Source: Aliiglaciecola sp. 3_MG-2023
GTDB lineage: Bacteria > Pseudomonadota > Gammaproteobacteria > Enterobacterales > Alteromonadaceae
Direction of reading: 5' to 3'
NCBI RefSeq assembly: GCF_030548205.1
Contig: NZ_JAUORV010000002.1
Location: 62,001 to 126,000, forward strand
DNA length: 64,000 bases
Shown here: positions 1 through 9,750 of the stretch, in pieces
Layout: every line of letters begins with the position of its first letter
Position numbering within the stretch: position 1 is the first letter of the stretch
Notes under the pieces: model-generated
The model's database searches: none
What the model was told of the DNA's origin: nothing
The model's input: only the letters and a program-made list of their open reading frames with translations
Translations under genes and position numbers: made by a program

Positions 1-282
1 GGAAGTAGAGTTAATCTCTTTTATTTCAAACAATTGACGTAACTCATCTTCCAGAACATCACTCACTAAGGCTTCAACTCGTTCGGCTGACGCCCCCGGA
101 TAAGGGGTAATCACCAGCACGTTACGGGTATCAATGCGCGGATCTTCAAGCCTCGGCAATGAAGAGACAGCGGAAATTCCGGCCACTAATAGAATGATGA
201 TTGTCAGCGCCAGTAAGTGACCATTACTAAAAAACTGGGTAAACCAAGGTCCTTTAAGTTTATTTTGAGTAGGCTGTTGCAT
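1..282 (-). CDS. RND efflux permease, N-terminal 94 codons (cut by window edge)
   Basis: Reading from an ATG at 282 the frame stays open to the left edge. The 94 visible residues have a hydrophilic start (MQQPTQNKLKGPWF), a first membrane helix (about residues 23-42, LLALTIIILLVAGISAVSSL), then LPRLEDPRID and TPYPGASAERVEALV, which are hallmarks of the N-terminus and first periplasmic loop of AcrB/MexB/CzcA-type proton-driven inner-membrane pumps. The ATG lies 2 bp after the stop of the adaptor gene, so the two form one transcription unit that runs off the window. The substrate cannot be told from this fragment. Known of the family: it forms a tripartite pump with the adaptor and an outer-membrane channel. 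Confidence 0.9.
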   Translation of the reverse strand, partial: MQQPTQNKLKGPWFTQFFSNGHLLALTIIILLVAGISAVSSLPRLEDPRIDTRNVLVITPYPGASAERVEALVSDVLEDELRQLFEIKEINSTS

Positions 283-284
283 AG

Positions 285-1448
285 TTAAAGCTTACCTTGG
301 TGGGATGCAAGCTCACTCTCTAGAGCGGCAGATTTGCTAGCCTCTACAGCATTGACAATTTGTCCAGGAACAAGACGATGAGCGCCATTGATAACCATCC
401 AATCATTTGCACTAAGGGTGCCGCGCACATAACTATGGGTTTTACCTGCAAATAACACTTCAACGGAACGAGAGGTAACCTTTTGTTGACCTTTGTCAGA
501 CACGGTAAACAAGGTCCATAAGCCCCGAATACCGCTACTAAGGGCTTGTTTCGGGACCCATACTCCAGATTCATTGACTTGTTTATTGTAAACTAATGCA
601 ATTAAATCCCCTGGTAACAATCTATCTTGACTCGCTTCTACGGAAAAAATCACATCTATGGTTCGTGTATCCATTTGCCGAGTTTTAGCGATAGATTTCA
701 CCACCCCAGTAAGTGTTACACCATTGGCGATTAATGGATGTTTTTGACCCACGGTTAAACCAAATGCTTGGTCACTAGACATCGCAATTCGCGCATCATA
801 AGCAGACGTCTGTTGCACCACCACCACAGGTTGGCCCGCACTAACCACTGTTGAAGGATCAACGGGTCGAGACACTACAGTGCCATCAAAGGATGCTCTT
901 AATTCAGATTTTTCAATTTCTACCTGCAAGGTATTGATCCGTGCCTGAGTTTGTTCTACCACGGCGTTTGCTACTTGCGTGTTTTCATCTACTTCATTCA
1001 AGCGTTGAGTAGACTCCAAATTCCTACTCACCAACTCAGCCACCCGTTGTTGCGATTGCTTAGCTAAGCGTAAATCTGCTTTAGCAGATTGCAAAGCTGC
1101 CTCTAATTCTTTCATGGATGCATCCAGTCGCTGAGTATCGAGCTTGGCAATGAGTTGGCCGACAACAATTTGATCCCCTTCATCCACCAGAATTTGTTGC
1201 ACTTTGCCTGCTAACTCAAAACCAAGGTTTGAAAGGTTGGCAGATTCTAGACGGCCATAAGCGAGTTGTTCCAACTGATAACTATCTTGAGGCGAGAGCT
1301 GAACCACTTCTACTTGATGAATTTTTGCTTGCGAGGGAGGTGGTATTACCTGCCCAGAGCCAGCTGTGACCATTAATCCCACCACGGCAATTAAGGGCAA
1401 TATAATTGCAATTGGAATTAATAATGATTTAAACGACACTTTGTTCAC
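285..1448 (-). CDS. RND efflux periplasmic adaptor (HlyD/MFP family)
   Basis: 387 residues. An N-terminal hydrophobic anchor (about residues 10-29) is followed by a biotinyl-lipoyl half-motif (GKVQQILVDEGDQIVVGQLIAKLD, near 80-103), an alpha-helical hairpin rich in Gln, Glu and Ala (about 105-175), the second lipoyl half (ELRASFDGTVVSRPVDPSTVVSAGQ) and beta-barrel/membrane-proximal domains. This is the usual order of AcrA-like membrane fusion proteins, and the length is normal. It bridges the inner-membrane pump and an outer-membrane channel. It is the first gene of the operon with the pump gene downstream, and it is divergent from a TetR gene; a palindrome between them is the likely control site. 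No outer-membrane channel gene is in view. Confidence 0.92.
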   Translation of the reverse strand: MNKVSFKSLLIPIAIILPLIAVVGLMVTAGSGQVIPPPSQAKIHQVEVVQLSPQDSYQLEQLAYGRLESANLSNLGFELAGKVQQILVDEGDQIVVGQLIAKLDTQRLDASMKELEAALQSAKADLRLAKQSQQRVAELVSRNLESTQRLNEVDENTQVANAVVEQTQARINTLQVEIEKSELRASFDGTVVSRPVDPSTVVSAGQPVVVVQQTSAYDARIAMSSDQAFGLTVGQKHPLIANGVTLTGVVKSIAKTRQMDTRTIDVIFSVEASQDRLLPGDLIALVYNKQVNESGVWVPKQALSSGIRGLWTLFTVSDKGQQKVTSRSVEVLFAGKTHSYVRGTLSANDWMVINGAHRLVPGQIVNAVEASKSAALESELASHQGKL

Positions 1449-1520
1449 AGTTCAAGCCTATTTAAGATTGGTATTTTGTCTAAGACAGTTTTGTATTAAC
1501 ATAGAGAATAATATATAAAT

Positions 1521-1535
1521 ACTAGACCGTCTAGT
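1521..1535. promoter_or_regulatory. Probable TetR operator
   Basis: A perfect 15-bp interrupted palindrome, ACTAGAC-C-GTCTAGT, lies in the 124-bp gap between the divergent adaptor gene and the TetR gene. TAGAC/GTCTA half-sites are typical of operators of TetR-family efflux repressors. The position suits simultaneous repression of the pump operon and autoregulation. The assignment is inferred from symmetry and location. Confidence 0.7.
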
Positions 1536-1572
1536 TTGATAATTAATTTTTAGTTTAAACAAGAGTAAAAAA

Positions 1573-2235
1573 GTGCCCCAACCTAAAGCTAATATAAACC
1601 TGAACTGTCCGCAAACTCCAGCAAAAGTTGGCAGACCAAAGAGTGAAGAAAAGCGTGTCAGCATTTTGTTGGCAGCTAGCGATTTGTTTTTAGGGCAAGG
1701 ATTTTCCTCAACCTCTATGGATCAAGTAGCAAAAAAAGCGGAAGTGTCTAAACAAACCGTTTACTCTCATTTCAGCAATAAAGAAGCACTGTTTAGCTCG
1801 GTTATTGCCTACAAATGTGCACAATATCAATTAGGCGAAGAGCATATGAGGGATGTTGAACAAGATCCCGTTGAAGCCCTACTGACTTACGGAAATCAGA
1901 TTATTAACTTGCTACAAGACGAGCAATCAATTGCCATGCACCGCGTAGTGATTGGAGAAATTACCACTAACCCTCGTGTAGCAGAATTGTTTTACATAGC
2001 TGGTCCACAGCATGGCATTGAAATTTTACGAGACTTTTTCCAACAAAATTCGCAGCTAAAATTAGAAAAAAATAAGGCTGAATACTGGGCCTACACGTTT
2101 TTTAATATGCTAAAAGGTGATTTTTATCTACGAAGTTTATTAGGCTTACCATTTAGTAAGTCGGAAGCGAAACAAACTGAGTTAGTCACACAAACCGTTT
2201 ATCATGTTATTCAGATGATAAAAGCTGAAGATTAA
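1573..2235 (+). CDS. TetR/AcrR-family transcriptional regulator
   Basis: 220 residues from a GTG start; no in-frame ATG precedes the DNA-binding domain. A short polar lead (residues 1-22, ending in GRPKSEEKR) comes before a TetR_N helix-turn-helix at about 26-72, with ILLAASDLFLGQGFSSTSMDQVAKKAEVSKQTVYSHFSNKEALF split over its helices. The C-terminal ligand domain resembles the AefR-like TetR_C group (inference). It is divergent from the RND adaptor and probably represses that operon from the palindrome at 1521-1535. Its 3' end overlaps the convergent RidA gene by 4 bp. The inducer is unknown. Confidence 0.88.
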   Translation: MPQPKANINLNCPQTPAKVGRPKSEEKRVSILLAASDLFLGQGFSSTSMDQVAKKAEVSKQTVYSHFSNKEALFSSVIAYKCAQYQLGEEHMRDVEQDPVEALLTYGNQIINLLQDEQSIAMHRVVIGEITTNPRVAELFYIAGPQHGIEILRDFFQQNSQLKLEKNKAEYWAYTFFNMLKGDFYLRSLLGLPFSKSEAKQTELVTQTVYHVIQMIKAED

Positions 2236-2669
2236 TGGTTAGCGTATGCCCAACACTCTAATTCCAACATCGATCCCATGGCTAACCCATCAGCACCAAA
2301 TGCACTCCGTGACGGCAGCTTTTTAGGATTAAAATAAGTGACGTACACCTTATTAAAGTCTGCCCATTTTTCGATATCTTCGATCATCACGGTGCACTTA
2401 AACACATCATCCATGCTTAAACCTATGGTTTTTAATGTTGCCGCAATGTTTTTCATTACCTGATGAGACTGATCCGTAATATTATCAGCTAAATTCCCGT
2501 GTTCATCATTGGCAATTTGGCCTGACAAATACACGATATTATCCACTTGAGTGGCCAGTGAAAAAGGCATATTTTCATTAGCCGAAGGATAATACTTAAC
2601 CTCTGCAAAGCTGTTAAAAAACGTGCATGACAGTAGCGTTAATATTCCCATTTTAGTCATTTTTAACAT
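2232..2669 (-). CDS. RidA/YjgF-family protein with signal peptide
   Basis: 145 residues. An N-terminal signal-like segment (MLKMTKMGILTLLSCTFFNSFA) precedes a full RidA fold of about 120 residues. Visible family features are NIVYLSGQIA, the QVMKNIAATL helix, LPSRSAFG carrying the conserved Arg, and LELECWA at the C-terminus. Cytoplasmic RidA enzymes hydrolyse reactive enamine/imine intermediates; the leader here suggests a periplasmic member whose substrate may differ. The gene stands alone, convergent with and overlapping the TetR gene by 4 bp. Confidence 0.85.
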   Translation of the reverse strand: MLKMTKMGILTLLSCTFFNSFAEVKYYPSANENMPFSLATQVDNIVYLSGQIANDEHGNLADNITDQSHQVMKNIAATLKTIGLSMDDVFKCTVMIEDIEKWADFNKVYVTYFNPKKLPSRSAFGADGLAMGSMLELECWAYANH

Positions 2670-3080
2670 ATCTCAGTTTCCTTATAATGATTTTTCGATT
2701 CTAATATTGAGGATTATTAACCAACCCGAACCTTTTACATGGACAGCTATATTAGTGGCAAACTGCTTAATGTCGCTATATTCCCAATAACTTAAGTGCC
2801 ATTTTAGTCAATCTGCAAATAACTAGTATATTGAGTCTCCCACAACACCAAAACCGCTTCAACAAGGACAAATCCAAATCGGCTAAAATGCGTATTAATC
2901 AGTCTAAAAGGGTCTAAGATGACCTTTAAACGAAGATTTTGGCAATTTCATTTCCTTGAGCTCTTAAATCATTTAAAAACAAATTGCAGAATTAATCGCT
3001 GTTTCATACTAAAGTAGTCTTGAAACGCTATGCTTTACGAAGCATATTTTGGCTAAAACACGCAAGATTTTATTGGGATT
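2670..3080. other. 411-bp intergenic region with a short inverted repeat
   Basis: No convincing coding frame was found. It must hold the promoters of the leftward RidA gene and the rightward protease gene. A perfect inverted repeat, TATGCTT-TACG-AAGCATA, sits at 3029-3046, about 35 bp before the protease start; it could be a regulator site or a small RNA hairpin. No T-run follows it, so it is not a normal terminator. Confidence 0.4.
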
Positions 3081-5747
3081 TTGATGACATTTTTTTTCCG
3101 TACCTATTTCACCCTTTTGTTAGCCAGCACTTGCTTTTCGGTGATAGCTCAAACCCAAGACCAATCGATGTGGCAACCCTCACAAGCAAGCACTAAAATT
3201 GATGCAGGTTACAGACAAACGGTAGGAGCAGGATACGAACTGACCATTAATGCTGATGCATTAACCTCACTGGTAAACAACCAAAACACTGAGTTCCAAC
3301 TATCCATTCCCACACCCAACGGTGATCACCTGACGTTTGAATTACAGCAAGTTCAGGTAATGGCTGAAGCGCTGGCCAACAAATACCCTTTAATCCGCTC
3401 ATTTACGGGTTTTAACATTAATAATCCCGAAGATAAGGGGCGTTTTAACCTATCGACAAAGGGATTGTCGGCGATGCTCAAGATAGATGGCGAGTGGGCA
3501 ATGTTAACTTATGATAGATTGGGTAACCCAGAAGACTATGTCAGTTATTGGGTTAAAGATGAGATTATCCCCGAGACGCAAACATCAACACTGTCACTTC
3601 AGCCAGATTATATGCGCTTGCCTTCAACCGTTAAAACGGAATGGAAGAAACTCGCTACTTCAAACACCGTTGCCGCCCGCGCCAATGGCAACGCGATAAC
3701 CACTTATCGAATTGCTATCAGCACCAGCGGTGAGTACACCTCGCGCAACGGCGGTGAAGCGGGAACTCTGGCTGAATTGGCGACACTGATTAATCGCATT
3801 AATGAAATTTTACTTACTGACTTTTCCATCCAGTTTGAGCTTGTGGCGAATAACGACAGAATCATATACACAGATAGTAGTACCGATCCCTTTGTGAATG
3901 ACGCGAGTGAGGATATAGACGCCAATCAGGTGGTTATCGATGACCTCATCGGCCCTGAAAACTATGATATTGGCCATCTTTTAAATACCGATTCAGGGGG
4001 TCTCGCTACCATTCAGAGCATTTGCATCGACGACTACAAAGCACGTGGACAAACAGGCAGCAACCAACCTTTCGGTGAAAGCTTCTACACCCAGCTAGTT
4101 ATTCATGAATTTGGTCACCAATTAGGTGCAGAGCATACCTTTAATGCTACCAATACAGCAGGCTGCAGCGAAGACCAACGTTCTACACTTTCTGCAGTTG
4201 AGCCAGGCAGTGGATCGACCATCATGTCATACGCCGGATTGTGCTCTAACCAAAACATTGAGAATGACTCTGATGACTATTTTCACAGCTTCTCAGTGGA
4301 GCAAATTCAATCACTTTTGAGTCGCAGAAATTGCGGCACAACCGAGTCTAATGGCAATAGTATCCCGACCATCAACAGTGCCCAGATAAATCATACGATT
4401 CCAGCCGAAACTCCTTTTGTACTTACTGCTCAAGCAACTGACAGCGATAACGATAGCCTAACTTATGTTTGGGATCAGGTTGATCCCGGCGGCTTTGAAG
4501 GGGCGACTGAATCTTTAGGAGAAATGTCTGAAGACAATGGTTTTAACCCGTTGTTTCGCTCCTTTCCACCATCAGACTCTGCAACACGCTATTTCCCGCA
4601 AATTGATGGCGTGTTAACGGGTTCATTAGACCTCGGAGAAACTTACCCAAGCACAGAGCGTGAGCTCACTTTTGAGCTTATTGTCCGTGATGGAAACGGT
4701 GGGGTGATCACGCAAACTGCGAATATTAATATTGAACCAACAGGCAGCGCATTTTCGGTGTCGCAACCTTTAACCGATTCGCGCTGGATTGGCGGCCAAA
4801 GTCATGAGGTTGAATGGGAGGTCGCCAACACAGACAGTGCACCTATTTCCTGTGCATCGGTGGATATTACCCTAGATGCTGACGGAGATGACGTATTCGA
4901 ATCGACAATTTTAGCCAATACCGAAAATGATGGGCAGCAAAGCATTATCTCGCCGAGCACCAATACCAGCAACGCTCGCTTAAAGGTGAGCTGTTCTGAT
5001 AATGTATTTTACGCTGTGAATCCTGGAAACTTTGAAATCGTACCTGGCAGTGCTCCTGTGGCCCCTTTGATAACAGGTCAAACCGAGCGTTCAGAATTGG
5101 AAGATTCAAGTTTTGTCATTAGTTTTTCAGATTTAATTGTGGACGATCCCGATTCTAGCTACCCATCAAACTTCACGTTAGATGTCTTTCCTGGCGCTAA
5201 CTATGTTGCCAGTGATACCAGTGTTTCACCCAATGAGGATTACTCAGGTAGCCTAACAGTGAACTTGTCTGTAAGTGATGGCGTCAGTGATAGTAATGTT
5301 TTCCCCTTTGTCGTCCAAATCGAAGCCGTGAATGATGCACCTATAGCGGTAGACGACAGCATTGAAATAGACCAAGACTCAGAAACAATTAGCATTGATG
5401 TATTAAGTAACGATACAGATGCCGACCAAGACACGTTAATTATTTCAGAGGTCACTTATGTGGGCACCGGGCGAGTTTCAATTGATAACGGACAAATCAG
5501 TTATACCCCTGACAATGGCTTTTTTGGTAGCGACAGCATTATATATCGCATAGAAGACCCCAGTTTCGCAACGGATTCTGCAACCATTAGCATCACTGTT
5601 AACCAAGAAGTGGTGACACCAACGCCTATACCAACGCCAACGCCAACACCAGAAGACAGTTCTGGTGGCGGGAGTATGGGCTGGCTAATTTTATTACTTG
5701 CTGCCACAAGGTTAACATTCCACAAAATCGTGGTTAATGGTAAATGA
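3081..5747 (+). CDS. Secreted metzincin metalloprotease with GlyGly-CTERM tail
   Basis: 888 residues. A signal peptide (residues 1-24) leads a pro-region and a reprolysin-like M12-type catalytic domain. The zinc motif HEFGHQLGAEH begins at residue 342 (H342, E343, H346, H352), and the Met-turn STIMSYAGLC follows about 40 residues later. Ig/cadherin-like beta domains come next (about 440-850, including VDDSIEIDQDSETISIDVLS). A Thr-Pro linker then ends in SSGGGSMGWLILLLAATRL plus basic residues. That Gly-rich/hydrophobic/basic ending matches the GlyGly-CTERM sorting signal, which in other gammaproteobacteria is processed by rhombosortase after type II secretion (family knowledge). The next gene overlaps by ATGA. 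Likely an exported or surface protease; substrate unknown. Confidence 0.85.
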   Translation: MMTFFFRTYFTLLLASTCFSVIAQTQDQSMWQPSQASTKIDAGYRQTVGAGYELTINADALTSLVNNQNTEFQLSIPTPNGDHLTFELQQVQVMAEALANKYPLIRSFTGFNINNPEDKGRFNLSTKGLSAMLKIDGEWAMLTYDRLGNPEDYVSYWVKDEIIPETQTSTLSLQPDYMRLPSTVKTEWKKLATSNTVAARANGNAITTYRIAISTSGEYTSRNGGEAGTLAELATLINRINEILLTDFSIQFELVANNDRIIYTDSSTDPFVNDASEDIDANQVVIDDLIGPENYDIGHLLNTDSGGLATIQSICIDDYKARGQTGSNQPFGESFYTQLVIHEFGHQLGAEHTFNATNTAGCSEDQRSTLSAVEPGSGSTIMSYAGLCSNQNIENDSDDYFHSFSVEQIQSLLSRRNCGTTESNGNSIPTINSAQINHTIPAETPFVLTAQATDSDNDSLTYVWDQVDPGGFEGATESLGEMSEDNGFNPLFRSFPPSDSATRYFPQIDGVLTGSLDLGETYPSTERELTFELIVRDGNGGVITQTANINIEPTGSAFSVSQPLTDSRWIGGQSHEVEWEVANTDSAPISCASVDITLDADGDDVFESTILANTENDGQQSIISPSTNTSNARLKVSCSDNVFYAVNPGNFEIVPGSAPVAPLITGQTERSELEDSSFVISFSDLIVDDPDSSYPSNFTLDVFPGANYVASDTSVSPNEDYSGSLTVNLSVSDGVSDSNVFPFVVQIEAVNDAPIAVDDSIEIDQDSETISIDVLSNDTDADQDTLIISEVTYVGTGRVSIDNGQISYTPDNGFFGSDSIIYRIEDPSFATDSATISITVNQEVVTPTPIPTPTPTPEDSSGGGSMGWLILLLAATRLTFHKIVVNGK

Positions 5748-6169
5748 AAGTATCGCAATGGGCGTACACTGGGTTGGCATTCATGATTTCGTCAGGTTGT
5801 GTAACCGAACACAACACTGTTCCTCACCAGACAACGACCCTAAAACCTGCAGGCAATTCAGCCTCCCAGACTGAATTGTCCCCAACCCAACAAGCTAAAC
5901 TCGATGCAAAGATTGCGGTTGAGCAAGGGAACTTTAAGTTATTAGCGTTTACTAACAGAGTAATTAACTTTCCTGGTATAGATATGAACCTCTATCCATT
6001 GGAGGTAATTGAACAACAGTGTGGGGTGAAGTACCTAGCTGGTAGTGGTGATACCTTAAAATTAGGTGAAAGTACCGAGGCCAGAAAAGCCCTTAAGAAG
6101 TATGCCACAACCTATAATTTAATTGTTTTGAAAGCCTGCCAATCATTTCATAAAAATAATCAGAAATAA
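5744..6169 (+). CDS. Small lipoprotein coupled to the metalloprotease
   Basis: 141 residues. The lipobox FMISSGC places the lipidated Cys at residue 19. The start overlaps the protease stop (ATGA), so the two are probably translationally coupled. The mature part has a Thr/Gln-rich stretch, then a compact region containing two further Cys (in QQCGVKY and KACQSF) that could pair as a disulfide. I do not recognise the family. A helper, inhibitor or chaperone role for the protease is only a guess from the overlap. Confidence 0.7.
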   Translation: MKVSQWAYTGLAFMISSGCVTEHNTVPHQTTTLKPAGNSASQTELSPTQQAKLDAKIAVEQGNFKLLAFTNRVINFPGIDMNLYPLEVIEQQCGVKYLAGSGDTLKLGESTEARKALKKYATTYNLIVLKACQSFHKNNQK

Positions 6170-6272
6170 GATTATCCGACTGCAAATTTTTGATAGACTC
6201 TCGGGCCAGCAACAGGATAAGCGCTATTCTCAGCCAAATCATTCTTCCTGTCTTTAAACATAAGGGTATGCG

Positions 6273-7283
6273 ATGAAATTTGAAGGTCAGCACATTCTTT
6301 CAGTTAATCAGTTCGACCGTGATTCTATTCAGGCGATATTCGATGTAGCTGATAAAATGACACCCTATGCGCTTCGTCAAAAACGCACAACAGTGTTGGA
6401 CGGAGCAATTTTGGGCAACTTATTTTTTGAAGCTAGCACGCGAACACGAGTTAGCTTTGGAACAGCATTTAACCTGCTCGGTGGTGAAGTACGCGAAACC
6501 ACAGGCATGAGTAGTTCGGCGTTGGCCAAAGGCGAATCATTGTTCGATACCGCCAGAGTGTTAAGCGGTTATTCCGATATTATCACTATGCGTCATCCAC
6601 AATCAGGTTCGGTTTCTGAATTTGCAGAAGGCAGCCGTGTTCCTGTACTCAATGGCGGTGACGGTGCTAATGAACACCCAACTCAAGCCCTTTTAGATTT
6701 ATACACTATCAGTAAAGAGCAGCAGTACCATGGTGGGCAAATTGACGGTATACATATCGCTATGATTGGCGATTTAAAATATGGTCGAACCGTGCATTCT
6801 TTGTCAAAGCTTTTGAGTTTATTTAAGAATGTACGTTTTACCCTCATTTCACCTAAAGAACTGGCAATGCCAGAAGCTATTTTGCAACTCATCCGCGATG
6901 CAGGCCATACGGTTAAAATAACAGACCAGCTTGAAGGCAGTGTAGATGCCGACATTTGTTATCAAACCCGCATTCAAGAAGAGCGTTTTGAATCCCAAGC
7001 AGAAGCTGATAAATACCGCGGAAAATTCCGTTTAAACCAAACTATATACACCAAACATTTTCAATCTAAAACCGTCATTATGCATCCACTTCCTAGAGAC
7101 TCGCGAGCTGATGCAAACGAGTTAGATAATGACCTTAACCTTCACCCCAATTTAGCCATTTTCAGACAAGCTGATAACGGCGTATTAGTTAGAATGGCGC
7201 TTTTTGCATTGACCCTTGGGGTAGAGAATTTAGTGTCAAAATACGATCGCGACGTTCATTGGTATAGTTCAAAGAGATTATAA
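6273..7283 (+). CDS. pyrB: Aspartate carbamoyltransferase catalytic subunit
   Basis: 336 residues. The enzyme condenses carbamoyl phosphate and aspartate, the committed step of pyrimidine synthesis. The carbamoyl-phosphate loop STRTR is at residues 55-59, followed by [31 protein letters not shown] and HPLPRDSR, all characteristic of the family. It is longer than the 311-residue E. coli enzyme, and no pyrI regulatory gene follows. A clear ribosome site (AAGGG, 6262-6266) precedes the ATG. hemL starts 5 bp downstream in the same direction, so the two may be cotranscribed. Confidence 0.95.
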   Translation: MKFEGQHILSVNQFDRDSIQAIFDVADKMTPYALRQKRTTVLDGAILGNLFFEASTRTRVSFGTAFNLLGGEVRETTGMSSSALAKGESLFDTARVLSGYSDIITMRHPQSGSVSEFAEGSRVPVLNGGDGANEHPTQALLDLYTISKEQQYHGGQIDGIHIAMIGDLKYGRTVHSLSKLLSLFKNVRFTLISPKELAMPEAILQLIRDAGHTVKITDQLEGSVDADICYQTRIQEERFESQAEADKYRGKFRLNQTIYTKHFQSKTVIMHPLPRDSRADANELDNDLNLHPNLAIFRQADNGVLVRMALFALTLGVENLVSKYDRDVHWYSSKRL

Positions 7284-7288
7284 ATTAC

Positions 7289-8575
7289 ATGCAAAAATCA
7301 ACACAATTGTTCGAACAAGCACAAAAACACATTCCCGGTGGCGTGAATTCACCAGTAAGGGCATTTAAAGCTGTTGGCGGCACACCGCCATTCATCGTCA
7401 AAGCTGATGGACCATACATTTACGATGCCGATGGCAAAAAATACATCGACTATGTGCAATCTTGGGGACCCATGGTTTTAGGCCACAATAATCCTAAGAT
7501 TCGTCAAGCGGTCATCAAAGCAGCTGAAAATGGTCTGAGTTTTGGCGCACCTACTGAATCTGAAGTGACCATGGCTGAACTGGTCAATAAACTGGTACCC
7601 TCCATGGAAATGTTGCGCATGGTCAACTCTGGCACAGAAGCCACCATGAGTGCAATCCGCTTAGCCAGAGGGGTGACAGGCAAAAACAAAATTCTTAAAT
7701 TCGAAGGCTGCTACCACGGACATGCCGACTCCTTGTTAGTAAAAGCAGGGTCTGGTGCGTTAACCTTAGGTGTACCAAGCTCCCCTGGTGTGCCTGCTGA
7801 TGTGGCACAACATACTTTGACCATGGAATACAATAATATCGATAGCGTGAAGCAAGCGTTTGCGGAATTTGGCGATGATATTGCGTGTATCATTGTAGAA
7901 CCCGTAGCCGGCAATATGAACTGTATTCCGCCCGTCGACGGATTTTTACAAGGTTTAAGAGACATTTGTGACCAGCATCAAAGTATTTTGATCTTTGATG
8001 AAGTCATGACCGGTTTTAGAGTGAGTCGTGGCGGTGCCCAAGAGCTGTATTCCATTGTTCCAGATTTGACCTGTTTAGGAAAAGTGATCGGTGGCGGCAT
8101 GCCTGTGGGCGCATTTGGCGGTAGAGCAGACATTATGAAACAAATAGCGCCAACAGGCTCTATATATCAAGCAGGTACTTTGTCTGGTAATCCTATTGCA
8201 ATGGCCGCGGGTTTAGCATCACTGACACAAATTCAACAGCCGGGCTTGTATGACCAACTTTCCCTAGCAACCAAAACCTTGGCAGAAGGGATAAAGTCCT
8301 TGGCCCTAGAGCATGGTATTCCCATGACGGTAAACTATGCCGGTAGTATGTTCGGAATTTTCTTTACCGACATCGATAAGGTAACCAATTATAAGCAAGC
8401 GATTAATTGCGACACCGAAATGTTTAATCGTTTCTTCCACGGCATGTTAGCTAAAGGCGTTTATTTGGCCCCAGCTTCATACGAGGCAGGATTTGTATCG
8501 GCAATGCATGATATGGACATCGTCGAAAAAACCTTACAAATTACTAAAGAAGTCTTCGCTGAATTAACAGCCTAA
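7289..8575 (+). CDS. hemL: Glutamate-1-semialdehyde 2,1-aminomutase
   Basis: 428 residues, the normal length. It converts glutamate-1-semialdehyde to 5-aminolevulinate in the C5 route to haem. Class-III aminotransferase features are visible: [17 protein letters not shown] at the N-terminus, [44 protein letters not shown] and the PLP lysine in [17 protein letters not shown] (K265, the same number as in E. coli). It begins only 5 bp after pyrB with a weak ribosome site, which suggests readthrough. An inverted repeat (GATGCTG/CAGCATC) lies just after the stop. Confidence 0.97.
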   Translation: MQKSTQLFEQAQKHIPGGVNSPVRAFKAVGGTPPFIVKADGPYIYDADGKKYIDYVQSWGPMVLGHNNPKIRQAVIKAAENGLSFGAPTESEVTMAELVNKLVPSMEMLRMVNSGTEATMSAIRLARGVTGKNKILKFEGCYHGHADSLLVKAGSGALTLGVPSSPGVPADVAQHTLTMEYNNIDSVKQAFAEFGDDIACIIVEPVAGNMNCIPPVDGFLQGLRDICDQHQSILIFDEVMTGFRVSRGGAQELYSIVPDLTCLGKVIGGGMPVGAFGGRADIMKQIAPTGSIYQAGTLSGNPIAMAAGLASLTQIQQPGLYDQLSLATKTLAEGIKSLALEHGIPMTVNYAGSMFGIFFTDIDKVTNYKQAINCDTEMFNRFFHGMLAKGVYLAPASYEAGFVSAMHDMDIVEKTLQITKEVFAELTA

Positions 8576-8644
8576 TAGGTTTAAAGGTGATGCTGTGTTA
8601 GGTTGAATGCAGCATCCATAAAATAATAAGAAAAAGACGCAAAA

Positions 8645-9745
8645 ATGTTGCAACAAATTTTACAACCTGTGCCCTTAGTTTTAATGATTATTATTGTAAT
8701 CTTGGCTGCGGCATTGTTGCGTCTCAACACAAAATTAAAAAGTCAAAACAACCCAAACCAATCGAATCAAAACGATGCTGAAATGGAAACGCAGGTACAA
8801 AGTACTCAGCGAGCCAACGAGGCAGATCAGCGATTTTTAACCAAAGCAGATGAAGCATTACGTCTAACCCAGACTTTTCAAAAATTTGTGCCTCGACAAT
8901 TTGTTGAACATTTTGCTAAACATGGTTCAGACACTTTAGAGCTTGGTCGTGCAGATGAGGATGAAGTGGCGATTTTGTTTTCCGATATTCGTGGCTTTAC
9001 GGGTCTGTCGGAAAAAATGACACCGCAAGAATTGATGAAATTTCTCAACTCCTATTTCTTGCGAATGAACGATCCAATTCATCAAAATGGGGGCTTTATT
9101 GATAAGTTTATTGGTGATGCCATTATGGCTTTGTTCGACCACCCCAAAGGCACTAATCAGGATAAAGCCATTGATGCCCTTAATGCTGCGGTGGATTTGC
9201 GTTATGCATTAAACGTGTATAACCAGCACAGACACAACAGTGGCTATCCCCCTATAAATATCGGTGTCGGTATTCACTTTGGACCTGTGATTATTGGAAC
9301 CGTGGGCTCTGATGATAGAATGGATACCACTGTGATCGGTGATAGTGTCAATATCGCCTATCGTTTAGAATCCTTGGCCCCTAAGTTAGGCGCGGACATC
9401 ATAGTCAGTTCACAATTGCTGGATACTGCGGCTGCCAAAGAGAAGTTCAGCTATAGGTTTCTCGACTGGGTGCGAGTCAAAGGGCGCAAAAACCCAGTTG
9501 AAGTGTACGAAATTCTCAACCACCTGCCCGAAGAAAGTATTACATTAAGACTAAAAACCGCACCTTGGATTGAAAAAGGTGTAGAACACCGCAAGTCTCA
9601 ACAATGGGATGAAGCATTAAATTGTTTCGAGAAAGCCCGTATGTTAAGTCCTGATGATCATTTAATTGCCCATCATATTACCCAATGCCACTCCATAAAA
9701 AGCTCCCTCGTACCTCTCCATTGGGATGGTGCCGCTGACTTGTAA
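8645..9745 (+). CDS. Membrane-anchored class III adenylate/guanylate cyclase
   Basis: 366 residues. One N-terminal membrane helix (about 8-27) is followed by a polar Gln/Asn-rich coiled linker (30-85) and a class III nucleotide cyclase domain (about 95-265). The first metal Asp lies in ILFSDIRGFTGLSEK and the second in DKFIGDAIMALFDHP, followed by GVGIHFGPVIIGTVGS and DTTVIGDSVNIAYRLESLA. The C-terminal 65 residues (EHRKSQQWDEALNCFEKA) look like one TPR. It probably makes cAMP; guanylate specificity cannot be excluded. The gene sits alone between hemL and a REP array that starts 5 bp after its stop. Confidence 0.9.
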   Translation: MLQQILQPVPLVLMIIIVILAAALLRLNTKLKSQNNPNQSNQNDAEMETQVQSTQRANEADQRFLTKADEALRLTQTFQKFVPRQFVEHFAKHGSDTLELGRADEDEVAILFSDIRGFTGLSEKMTPQELMKFLNSYFLRMNDPIHQNGGFIDKFIGDAIMALFDHPKGTNQDKAIDALNAAVDLRYALNVYNQHRHNSGYPPINIGVGIHFGPVIIGTVGSDDRMDTTVIGDSVNIAYRLESLAPKLGADIIVSSQLLDTAAAKEKFSYRFLDWVRVKGRKNPVEVYEILNHLPEESITLRLKTAPWIEKGVEHRKSQQWDEALNCFEKARMLSPDDHLIAHHITQCHSIKSSLVPLHWDGAADL

Positions 9746-9750
9746 CACAC

